This document shows, piece after piece, positions 8,780 to 15,365 of a DNA stretch of 34,668 bases (positions are counted from its first letter, which is position 1; the number at the start of each line of letters is the position of its first letter). The position numbers were made by a program, and so were the translations under genes. Source of the DNA: Desulfosporosinus sp. BRH_c37 (GTDB lineage Bacteria > Bacillota > Desulfitobacteriia > Desulfitobacteriales > Desulfitobacteriaceae); NCBI GenBank assembly GCA_001516045.1, contig LOEW01000253.1, positions 1-34,668 of the forward strand, given 5' to 3'. The notes under the pieces are model-generated. The model did not search any database. It had not been told where the DNA came from and saw only the letters and a program-made list of their open reading frames with translations.

Positions 8780-10183
8780 ATGAAACGAACGTGGCGTTTT
8801 TGGGTGGCATTATGGGTCGGAAAGCTCATCTCTTTAGGTCTGCAATTCACCGGAAAAAAAGGGACAACCTTACCTGGAAAAATTGCACATGGGCTGGACC
8901 CAGATATAATGAAACATTTGAGTGTGGCATATACGGAAGGGATCATTATGGTCACTGGGACCAATGGAAAAACGACGACTGCTAATCTACTGGCGAGTAT
9001 TTTGCGCGAGGCTGGAAAAACTTTTGCGTTTAACCAAGCCGGGGCGAACTTAGTGACGGGTATTACAGGTGCTTTAATCCGAAATACTCGGTGGAGTGGG
9101 TTATCTCGGACGAAGTTGGCTTTGTTGGAAGTGGATGAGGCAACAGTTCCAAAGTTTTGCGAACAAGTATCTCCTAGTTTAGCAATCGTGACTAACTTCT
9201 TTCGTGATCAGCTTGATCGTTACGGGGAGTTAGATACAACTGTCCGTATGGTCAGAGAGTCTCTACCAAAAAAAACGGTCCTCGTGTTAAATGCAGATGA
9301 TCCTTTGGTTGCCCAGTTTGGTACGGATCATGCTCAGGTGATTTACTATGGCGTCGAACGTACTCCTGATAGCGTGAGCGAGAGCCAAGAAACTCGGGAA
9401 GCAAGGTTTTGCCCAGTATGCGGCACAGAACTTAATTATTCTCTTTTTCATTATGGGCAACTGGGAATTTTTAATTGTTTAGGATGTGGATTTCACCGCC
9501 CTGAGCCTCAAATATTGGCTCAAGATATCTGTTCTGAGGAGGGCTTGCTTCACTTTAGGGCTGATAGAAATTCTTTTACTATTGCTCTACAAGGGTACTA
9601 TAATCTGTACAATGCTTTGTCAGCACTTACCGCTGCTCGTCAACTAGGAGTAAACGATGCCTTGATTGAAAATGGGCTACGTGGCTTTATTCCTCAAGCA
9701 GGACGAATGGAACGTTTTTATTTGCCGGAAGGGGAGATTACGTTAACTCTCGTTAAAAACCCAACAGGGTTTAATCAAGTTATCCAGACGATGCTTGGAG
9801 TAAATAAACCCCTGCGGATTTTAATTGGAATTAATGATTTAGCGGCAGATGGAAGAGACATTTCTTGGCTTTGGGATGTCAATTTTGAACGATTAGGGAC
9901 GCAGGAGGCTAGTATAAACCAAGTGATTTGCACTGGACTTCGTGCCGAGGACATAGCCTTGAGGCTTAAATATGCTGGACTATCCGTCGAGAAACTGGTT
10001 ATTGAACATAATTTGGCTGAAGCGTTTAATCGCTTGCAAACAAGTAGGACAGTGGAAGAGGTGACCTTTGTATTACCCACATATACTTTGTTATTCCCGC
10101 TTCGTGAGCTTCTTGAAAGTCGTCAAAATAACGCCGGATTGTCTCGGACTAAGACTAATCTTGGTGGAGAGGGGGCTTACTAA
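8780..10183 (+). CDS. murT: Lipid II isoglutaminyl synthase, MurT subunit
   Basis: This 467-aa Mur-ligase-like ATPase activates the D-glutamate carboxylate of lipid II for amidation using ammonia from GatD, at the cytoplasmic face. The ATP loop VTGTNGKTTTANLL lies near residue 57. The MurT-specific zinc ribbon (CPVCG near 210 and CLGCGF near 235) interrupts the central domain. The C-terminal MurT domain (PTGFNQV, NDLAADGRD) is present. The frame is open upstream to 8537, but the start is set at ATG 8780 because AAAGGAG lies 5 nt before it and a promoter lies at 8724-8751. gatD starts on the next base after the stop. Confidence 0.95.
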   Translation: MKRTWRFWVALWVGKLISLGLQFTGKKGTTLPGKIAHGLDPDIMKHLSVAYTEGIIMVTGTNGKTTTANLLASILREAGKTFAFNQAGANLVTGITGALIRNTRWSGLSRTKLALLEVDEATVPKFCEQVSPSLAIVTNFFRDQLDRYGELDTTVRMVRESLPKKTVLVLNADDPLVAQFGTDHAQVIYYGVERTPDSVSESQETREARFCPVCGTELNYSLFHYGQLGIFNCLGCGFHRPEPQILAQDICSEEGLLHFRADRNSFTIALQGYYNLYNALSALTAARQLGVNDALIENGLRGFIPQAGRMERFYLPEGEITLTLVKNPTGFNQVIQTMLGVNKPLRILIGINDLAADGRDISWLWDVNFERLGTQEASINQVICTGLRAEDIALRLKYAGLSVEKLVIEHNLAEAFNRLQTSRTVEEVTFVLPTYTLLFPLRELLESRQNNAGLSRTKTNLGGEGAY

Positions 10184-10912
10184 GTGGAACTAAATATTTG
10201 CCATCTTTATCCGGATCTGCTCGATCTTTATGGAGATCGAGGGAATATTTTAGCGTTAGCGGCCCGCTGTCGATGGCGAGGAATCGAGCCAGTAATACAG
10301 CAAGCCTCTTTGGGTGAAGCCCTGGACTTTATGAGGATGGATATTCTCTTTCTGGGCGGGGGCTCTGACCGTGAACAAGGTCTACTGGTTCAAGATTTGA
10401 TGCGTCGGGAAAAGGAATTACGAAGTGCGATAGAGAATGGCCTTGTCGTTCTGTCCATTTGTGGCGGGTATCAAATGTTGGGCAGATACTATCAAATGGC
10501 CAGTGGAGAAAAGATTCAGGGATTGGGCATAATAGATATCTGGACTGTCGCTGGAGCGAAGCGTTTAATCGGTAATGTTGTTGTAGAAATAGAAATTGAT
10601 AAAAGCTTTAGGACCTTGGTTGGGTTCGAGAATCACTCAGGTAAAACCTATTTAGGTGAAGGAATTAGGCCTTTGGGTAAAGTTTTATTTGGGCATGGGA
10701 ATAACGGGGACAACCGTGAGGAAGGGGTACATTACCGTAATGTCTTTGGCACGTATATGCACGGACCACTTCTCCCAAAAAATCCACTATTCACTGACAT
10801 GTTGTTGGAACTGGCCATGCTAAGGCGCGGATCGAACACTCGCTTGAAAGAACTCGACGACCGCTTGGAAGAGTTAGCCCATAAGGCCATGGTTAAAAGG
10901 CTATTGAAGTAA
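10184..10912 (+). CDS. gatD: Lipid II isoglutaminyl synthase, GatD glutaminase subunit
   Basis: This 242-aa protein has a class I glutamine amidotransferase (CobB/CobQ-like) fold and supplies ammonia to MurT. The catalytic cysteine is C93 in SICGGYQMLG and the histidine is H193 in GTYMHGPLLPKNP. Both match the family, and the length is normal. The start is the GTG at 10184, directly after the murT stop, with GGAGAGG about 10 nt upstream. Together the pair converts the second stem-peptide residue of lipid II to D-isoglutamine. Translational coupling with murT is likely. Confidence 0.94.
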   Translation: MELNICHLYPDLLDLYGDRGNILALAARCRWRGIEPVIQQASLGEALDFMRMDILFLGGGSDREQGLLVQDLMRREKELRSAIENGLVVLSICGGYQMLGRYYQMASGEKIQGLGIIDIWTVAGAKRLIGNVVVEIEIDKSFRTLVGFENHSGKTYLGEGIRPLGKVLFGHGNNGDNREEGVHYRNVFGTYMHGPLLPKNPLFTDMLLELAMLRRGSNTRLKELDDRLEELAHKAMVKRLLK

Positions 10913-10939
10913 GCTCAAAAATCAACTCAGTTCAAAAAA

Positions 10940-10963
10940 CAGTATATCAAGAGTGATATACTG
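10940..10963. other. 10-bp hairpin after gatD
   Basis: Perfect 10-bp arms with loop AGAG lie 28 nt past the gatD stop. No T run follows on the plus strand, so this is a weak terminator or an mRNA 3'-end structure. The rest of 10964-11087 is AT-rich with no gene seen. Confidence 0.35.
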
Positions 10964-11087
10964 ATATACTATCTTTAGAAAACAATGGTTTCGTATAATT
11001 TAGCTTGGATTTTTCTACTTACCATAAATTACATGCGTAAATGACCGGATTTTCTAGGGATTTAGGCTAATTTACTCTTATAGTTCG

Positions 11088-11117
11088 TTGACACTTTTTT
11101 GCATTACTGTCTATAAT
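11088..11117 (+). promoter_or_regulatory. Sigma-A promoter of the mazEF-type pair
   Basis: There is a perfect TTGACA (11088-11093) and a perfect TATAAT (11112-11117) with an 18-nt spacer, about 43 nt before the antitoxin start codon. Confidence 0.75.
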
Positions 11118-11159
11118 AGAGTATAGCTTTAGCTAGCTAAATGACTTGGGGGTGCTAAT

Positions 11160-11438
11160 GTGGCAGAAAGTAAGCGGATTATGATCAGTTTGCCCGAGAG
11201 TTTGCTTGCGGAAGTGGACGGAATAGTCACAGTTGAGAAACGAAATCGCAGTGAATTTATTCGAGAGGCGCTTAATAGCATCCTTCACGAACGCCGGAAA
11301 AAAGGAATCCACGAGCAGATGCGTAAAGGGTACTTAGAGATGGCGCAACTGAACTTGTCGATAGCTAGGGAGCTATTTTCTACTGAACAAGAAGTATTAG
11401 AGTGCTATGAAGAAACGATGGTGGCGTATCACAGATGA
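11160..11438 (+). CDS. ndoAI: EndoAI/MazE-type ribbon-helix-helix antitoxin
   Basis: This 92-aa protein has an N-terminal ribbon-helix-helix DNA-binding domain ([19 protein letters not shown], then RSEFIREAL). A C-terminal tail would wrap the toxin. In Bacillus the homologue neutralises the EndoA endoribonuclease and autoregulates the operon. The start is the GTG at 11160, set by GGGGGTG upstream. An ATG two bases earlier is in another frame. It overlaps the toxin gene by 4 bp. Unlike Bacillus, no alanine racemase gene precedes it within the window. Confidence 0.9.
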   Translation: MAESKRIMISLPESLLAEVDGIVTVEKRNRSEFIREALNSILHERRKKGIHEQMRKGYLEMAQLNLSIARELFSTEQEVLECYEETMVAYHR

Positions 11439-11785
11439 TGATAAAACGCGGGGAAATATACTACGCAGAGCTTAACCCCGTCGTCGGCTCGGAACAAGGA
11501 GGAACTCGTCCAGTCCTCGTGATTCAAAACGACATAGGGAATCAATTCAGCCCGACGACAATTATTGCCGCAATTACTTCACAGATTGCAAAAGCAAAAT
11601 TACCCACTCACGTCGAAGTGCGGGCTAAGCGAAGCGGTTTGGAACGAGATTCCGTCATTCTAACTGAACAGATTCGGACGATTGATAAAAGTCGGCTTAA
11701 AGAAAAAGTTGCTGTTTTGGATGAAGAAGTAATGCTCAGGGTAGATCAAGCCATCGAAATCAGTTTAGGACTTGCGGATATTTGA
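11435..11785 (+). CDS. ndoA: EndoA/MazF-type mRNA interferase toxin
   Basis: This 116-aa PemK/MazF-fold endoribonuclease cleaves mRNA at a short specific site (UACAU in the Bacillus homologue; target here not known). It carries the conserved MazF stretches [46 protein letters not shown] and TEQIRTIDK. Length and sequence are very close to Bacillus EndoA. The start ATG overlaps the antitoxin stop (ATGA), so translation is coupled. A terminator follows at 11798. Confidence 0.95.
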   Translation: MMIKRGEIYYAELNPVVGSEQGGTRPVLVIQNDIGNQFSPTTIIAAITSQIAKAKLPTHVEVRAKRSGLERDSVILTEQIRTIDKSRLKEKVAVLDEEVMLRVDQAIEISLGLADI

Positions 11786-11797
11786 GGAATAAGAGAG

Positions 11798-11834
11798 ACA
11801 GCGTAGCGGAGACAATAACCGACGCTGTTTTTAT
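11798..11834 (+). terminator. Intrinsic terminator after the mazEF-type pair
   Basis: The 7-bp stem ACAGCGT/ACGCTGT (11798-11804 with 11822-11828) has a 17-nt loop and is followed by TTTTATTTG. Confidence 0.6.
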
Positions 11835-11876
11835 TTGTTAATATAGCCTTTAACTTTTGGGTGTCCCTTTTCGCTG

Positions 11877-12043
11877 TCCTGCAAGAAGGTTAATCCGTGA
11901 GAAGATAGTGTCTTCGGGCCAGCGGTCCCTTCTCGCCATCCTGCAAGACGGCTAATCCGCGCGAAGACAGTGTCTTCGGGCTACAGGGACACTCGTCCAT
12001 CCTGCAAGAAGGTTAATCCGTGCGAAGACAGTGTCTTCGGGAC
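11877..12043 (+). repeat. Three tandem copies of a 61-62 bp palindromic repeat
   Basis: Units start at 11877, 11939 and 12000. Each has a core of about 43 bp, opening TCCTGCAAGA and closing with a self-complementary GAAGACAGTGTCTTC (GATAG variant in unit 1), and then about 18-19 bp of partly related spacer. A fourth copy of the core is at 6656-6697. Units differ by several substitutions. The array ends just before the ribosome site of the gene at 12069. Confidence 0.75.
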
Positions 12044-12068
12044 AGCGCATTGAGAGGAGACGGAGTGG

Positions 12069-12776
12069 ATGTTAAGAAAACCAGTGATCGGTATTACTGC
12101 GGCTCATTGTACGGAAGAACTAAAGACATTTCCGCGGCATTATTATGTTGAAGGGGTTAGAAAAGCGGGTGGAATTCCTGTCATTCTTCCGCCAATCCGG
12201 ACTCATGAAGAGGGTAGAGAATTATTAGATCAAATTCATGGCTTGCTTTTAACGGGTGGTGGAGATATTTCCCCCGTTTATTTAAGAGAAGATCCTCACC
12301 GCGGAGTTGGGCAGTGTTTTCCTGAGCGGGACCTGAGCGAGCTTTTACTTACTCAACAGGCCATGCATCAAAATTTTCCACTTTTAGGGATTTGTCGAGG
12401 CATACAAGTCTTAGCAGTTGCCGCTGGGGGAGGTATCTATCAAGATATTTGCAGCCAATATCCTAGTGCAATGGAACATAGCCAAACAGCCCCACGTCAA
12501 TGCATTTGGCATAATGTGGAGATCGTAAGGGAATCACGACTGTATCGTCTACTTCGAGAGACAAAAATTGGGGTCAACAGTCTTCATCATCAAGCTGTAT
12601 CAGAAATTCCACCGGGCTTTATTCAAAATGCGCTCGCCTCAGATGGGATTATTGAGGGGATTGAAAAGCACGGTGCTAAGTTTTGCCTGGGGGTCCAGTG
12701 GCACCCAGAAAGTATAGATACTGAAACGCATAGCCAGGCATTATTTAGAGGATTTATTGAAGCATGTTTGGAATAG
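12069..12776 (+). CDS. Gamma-glutamyl-GABA hydrolase family (PuuD-like, peptidase C26) protein
   Basis: This 235-aa class I glutamine-amidotransferase-like hydrolase probably cleaves a gamma-glutamyl amide such as gamma-glutamyl-GABA; the actual substrate is unknown. It shows the family opening KPVIGITAA, the oxyanion region TGGGDISP, the nucleophile cysteine in LGICRGIQ and the catalytic pair in GVQWHPES. The length is typical. GAGAGGAG lies about 9 nt before the ATG. It appears monocistronic, with a strong terminator after it and a tandem repeat directly upstream. Confidence 0.88.
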   Translation: MLRKPVIGITAAHCTEELKTFPRHYYVEGVRKAGGIPVILPPIRTHEEGRELLDQIHGLLLTGGGDISPVYLREDPHRGVGQCFPERDLSELLLTQQAMHQNFPLLGICRGIQVLAVAAGGGIYQDICSQYPSAMEHSQTAPRQCIWHNVEIVRESRLYRLLRETKIGVNSLHHQAVSEIPPGFIQNALASDGIIEGIEKHGAKFCLGVQWHPESIDTETHSQALFRGFIEACLE

Positions 12777-12791
12777 ACACAAGAATAAGAC

Positions 12792-12824
12792 GAAAACACC
12801 TGCCGTCCATAGCAGGTGTTTTCT
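12792..12824 (+). terminator. Intrinsic terminator after the PuuD-like gene
   Basis: The stem is 11-12 bp (12792-12803 with 12812-12823) with an 8-nt loop, and the right arm runs into TTTTCTTG. Confidence 0.75.
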
Positions 12825-12901
12825 TGATTTTTGGTGTCACGCCTATCAGCGCGATCTCAATGTCAGCTCATTTGTAGTTTAGAACATGGGTGAGTCTTTG
12901 T

Positions 12902-12992
12902 CAACAACCTATTAATTGAAATAATATCGGAAGTATATGAAGTGTATATTGAATGTGTTTGAAAGGAAAATCACTGAAAATAAAGGTTGTTG
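12902..12992. promoter_or_regulatory. Spaced 9-bp inverted repeat with a promoter-like pair
   Basis: CAACAACCT (12902-12910) and its complement AGGTTGTTG (12984-12992) lie 73 bp apart. The right arm overlaps a -35-like TTGTTG (12987-12992), which is followed after 16 nt by TAGAAT (13009-13014). It could be a looped operator of the small regulator at 13050, or chance. Confidence 0.35.
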
Positions 12993-13049
12993 TTTGCTAG
13001 CATTGTAGTAGAATAGGAATATAGAGTAATTTAAAGAGGAGCGGAAAGA

Positions 13050-13244
13050 TTGAAATCACAAAAACAAAAAGTCAAAATTAGTCTTAGTATAGATTCCGAG
13101 GTCCTGAGGAGATTGGACAAACTTTGTGAAGGTAATAACCTTAGTCGTCCACAAGTAATTGAAATGCTTTTTTCTACGGACGATGATACAGTAGATTTCA
13201 TGACGGGGCAGATCAAACGAATGGACTCCGCAATTGGGTTTTGA
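13050..13244 (+). CDS. Small ribbon-helix-helix DNA-binding protein
   Basis: This 64-aa protein is of CopG/Arc type. It has a beta-strand KVKISLSIDSEVLRRLDKL, then a helix pair around NLSRPQVIEMLF, and an acidic tail. The start is a TTG at 13050, supported by AAAGAGGAG 8-10 nt before it. It probably binds DNA as a dimer. No toxin partner is adjacent, so it may be a stand-alone regulator. It ends at a clear terminator (13293). Confidence 0.7.
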   Translation: MKSQKQKVKISLSIDSEVLRRLDKLCEGNNLSRPQVIEMLFSTDDDTVDFMTGQIKRMDSAIGF

Positions 13245-13292
13245 CATTGAAATAAGATGATATGTGTGTAGAAATAAATATTTTTAAAAAGA

Positions 13293-13325
13293 TGAGTGTC
13301 TCTGTTCAGAGACGCTCACTTTTTT
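13293..13325 (+). terminator. Intrinsic terminator after the small regulator
   Basis: The stem is 11 bp with one G-T pair (13293-13303 with 13308-13318), a GTTC loop and a following CTTTTTT. Confidence 0.8.
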
Positions 13326-13458
13326 ATGCCCTTCTTCATAGGAAATTCACAACTTTTTCATTAGTTAATCGTATCCGAGAGTTACACTAATGACATAGAA
13401 GAAAGCATAGAAAGCAAATGCTGTAACCTTAAAATTTATTGGGGGAGGGAGCTTTTTA

Positions 13459-13599
13459 TTGAAACAAGAACTCATGAATTCGGATCCGGTTGTAAAGGTT
13501 CAAATTGGGCAAGATAACCTTGATAAAATGAACCAATTCATGAGTAAGTCCGGAGGGAGCATGATGAGTAGAAATAACAAAAGGGGAGATCTCAAATGA
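13459..13599 (+). CDS. 46-aa hypothetical protein
   Basis: It is a short ORF starting at TTG 13459, after a very strong GGGGGAGGGAG 7-8 nt upstream. It encodes a polar, Met/Asn/Lys-rich peptide without a membrane segment (KQELMNSDPVV at the start, RNNKRGDLK at the end). Its stop overlaps the start of the next ORF as ATGA, which suggests a real, translationally coupled pair. The family is not recognised. Confidence 0.5.
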   Translation: MKQELMNSDPVVKVQIGQDNLDKMNQFMSKSGGSMMSRNNKRGDLK

Positions 13600-13772
13600 T
13601 GTTTGGCCTAATCCTATTAGCCATCGTTGCTTATTACATGTTTAATTCATCGCATTCTGGAGGGCTATGCTGTAGGAGCCATCAAGCTAATGCGCATACT
13701 TCGTTGGATATATTGGATGAGCGCTATGCACGCGGTGAGATTAATCGAGAGGAATACCTATATCAGCGGTAA
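13596..13772 (+). CDS. Small membrane protein with a SHOCT motif, 3' end altered by a deletion
   Basis: This 58-aa protein has one N-terminal membrane segment (MFGLILLAIVAYYMF), a CC pair and a C-terminal SHOCT motif (LDILDERYARGEINREEY). AAGGGGAG lies before the ATG. SHOCT motifs end small membrane or oligomerising proteins of mostly unknown role. The last residues (LYQR) come from DNA that on the other strand encodes the sensor kinase, so the original C-terminus was probably cut off at about 13758-13761. It overlaps the kinase remnant tail to tail by 32 bp. Confidence 0.6.
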   Translation: MMFGLILLAIVAYYMFNSSHSGGLCCRSHQANAHTSLDILDERYARGEINREEYLYQR

Positions 13773-14490
13773 ACTGTTTGCGGAGGGTTTCTTGGCGATT
13801 TAAATTGTCTACCATGGCGTTAAAAGCGATTGCTAATTGTCCAACCTCGTCTTTGCTTTGTAGGGCAACGTGCTCATCAAGGTGTCCCTGGCCGATGCGA
13901 TTGGCGGCTTGAGTTAAACGCTTTAGGGGTGCGACGAGACGACGACTTGTAAAATAGCTGAGGATAATGCCGAATAGAAGCGCCAACCCTCCAGCAAAGA
14001 GGAGAGAACGAAAGACTGAAGACTGGAAGAGAACATCCTGGGGATTGAGAATCTGAGCGGTCGCTGGGTAGCGGACGAGTGCAGTAGCTATTTTCCCATG
14101 TGGTCCGGTCACGGTTATGGTTTTCGTTTTCCAATTTGTGATGGAAGAGGAGGACCTTCCCATGCCCATACCCATACTGCCTTGACCGTGCATCATATTT
14201 TCCATAGCGTTATTTAATGTGGCAATAAGTTGACCATTAGGATCTGTCAACGTGACGACCGTCCCGACTGGGAGGGTATGGCTAATTTCATCAAGAGAGG
14301 TAGGATCCCATGTTCCCTTGCTCTGATAAAGGGCGCTTAGACGAGTGGGTAATTGTTCCAAGGAGGTTTCGTTCGTTTTGGTAAGATAATCACTGAATTG
14401 TCGATGGAAGACAAAATTCACGGCGAGCATGCTAAAGGTTAAGGTAATTAGCGAGATGATTAGTGTAGAGAGGAATAGTTTTTTGCGCAT
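13741..14490 (-). pseudogene. Sensor histidine kinase remnant: sensor and HAMP only, kinase domain lost
   Basis: This is a 249-aa remnant. It has membrane segment 1 (about residues 4-26), an extracytoplasmic sensor region, membrane segment 2 (about 160-184) and a complete HAMP domain (RLVAPLKRLTQAANRIGQG to AIAFNAMVDNL). The reading frame then reaches LRKQFTADI, where a HisKA box (SHELRTPL in relatives) should begin, and instead gives GIPLD and stops. The phospho-accepting His and the ATPase domain are absent. The sensor region holds a Met/His-rich stretch at about 96-111 (MENMMHGQGSMGMGMG), which suggests copper or similar metal sensing. AGGGGG lies 5 nt before the ATG at 14490. It is downstream of and coupled to the response regulator. 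Confidence 0.8.
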
Positions 14491-14491
14491 A

Positions 14492-15184
14492 TTATCCCCC
14501 TGCACTAGGATTGAATTTGTAGCCGATGCCGTAAACGGTCATAATTATTTGAGGATCGCTAGGGGTGGCTTCGATTTTCTGACGAATCTTCTTAATATGC
14601 GCATCAATTACGCGGTCATCGCCGCCGAAGTCGTGTCCTTGAACGATTTCTACAAGTTGTCCCCTTGAATACACTCGTCCTGGGTGTTTCGCCAAGGCAC
14701 CAAGGATCTTGAATTCGGTGGGGGTTAAAGAGATTTCCTGATTATATAGTCGAATTTCATGCTGTAGGTTATCAATGGTAAGGCCGTTGTCATAGGAGAC
14801 AGCGTCTGCCAGCGGTGAGGTTTCGTTACTTGTTCGACGAAGTACGGCTCGGACGCGGGCGACCACTTCGCGAGGACTAAAGGGCTTCGTGACGTAATCA
14901 TCGGCCCCAATACTTAGCCCTTGGATTCGATCCTCTTCTTCGACTTTTGCTGTGAGCATTATGATGGGTACTGAGGATATTTTACGGATCTCGCTACAAA
15001 TTTCTGTACCGGACAAACCTGGGAGCATTAAATCGAGAATAAGTAAATCAAATGGGTTTTCTTTAAACATGGCTAAAGCTACAAGTCCGTTTATGGCAGT
15101 GCTGACCTGAAATCCCTCTTGTTGAAGATATGCTTTGAGCACAGTCGTAATCTTTTTCTCGTCATCAACTAGTAAAATCCTCAT
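14492..15184 (-). CDS. OmpR-family response regulator
   Basis: This 230-aa transcription regulator has an N-terminal receiver domain: acidic pocket VDDEKK, phospho-acceptor Asp in LLILDLMLPG, conserved Thr/Ser in IIMLTAK and Lys in VTKPFS. A C-terminal winged-helix domain follows (LTPTEFKILGALAKHPGRVYSR... DDRVIDAHIKKIRQKI). The ATG at 15184 is chosen; AGAAGGAG lies 11 nt before it. It is intact, but its kinase partner directly downstream has lost the catalytic part, so it may be orphaned. It is divergent from the thioredoxin-CcdA gene, a plausible target. Confidence 0.93.
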   Translation of the reverse strand: MRILLVDDEKKITTVLKAYLQQEGFQVSTAINGLVALAMFKENPFDLLILDLMLPGLSGTEICSEIRKISSVPIIMLTAKVEEEDRIQGLSIGADDYVTKPFSPREVVARVRAVLRRTSNETSPLADAVSYDNGLTIDNLQHEIRLYNQEISLTPTEFKILGALAKHPGRVYSRGQLVEIVQGHDFGGDDRVIDAHIKKIRQKIEATPSDPQIIMTVYGIGYKFNPSAGG

Positions 15185-15268
15185 AACTGGGCAAACTCCT
15201 TCTAAAAATATATCTAAGGTCATTATACAAGGGAACAGCCGCTTTCAGCAATTGGCTAGGGATAGCTA

Positions 15269-15298
15269 TTGGACAGACTTTAATTACTGAGATAATAT
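15269..15298 (+). promoter_or_regulatory. Promoter-like pair before the thioredoxin-CcdA gene
   Basis: TTGGAC (15269-15274) and TAATAT (15293-15298) are spaced by 18 nt. The -10 element runs into the palindrome at 15294-15328. Confidence 0.4.
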
Positions 15299-15328
15299 AC
15301 TGTAAGGATCTGATCCTTACAGTATATT
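15294..15328. promoter_or_regulatory. Perfect 35-nt palindrome in the divergent promoter region
   Basis: The arms 15294-15310 and 15312-15328 are perfectly complementary over 17 bp around a single central T, and TTTTCAC follows. It overlaps the putative -10 of the thioredoxin-CcdA gene and lies 110 bp before the response regulator start. It could be an operator, or a leader hairpin acting as an attenuator. Confidence 0.6.
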
Positions 15329-15365
15329 TTCACTTGGTGAAATGGAAATCTGGGGGGGGTGAAAT

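Noticed and set aside
11877..12043. CRISPR-like array
   Set aside because: There are only three diverged units, the spacers are short (18-19 bp) and related to each other, and no cas genes are nearby.
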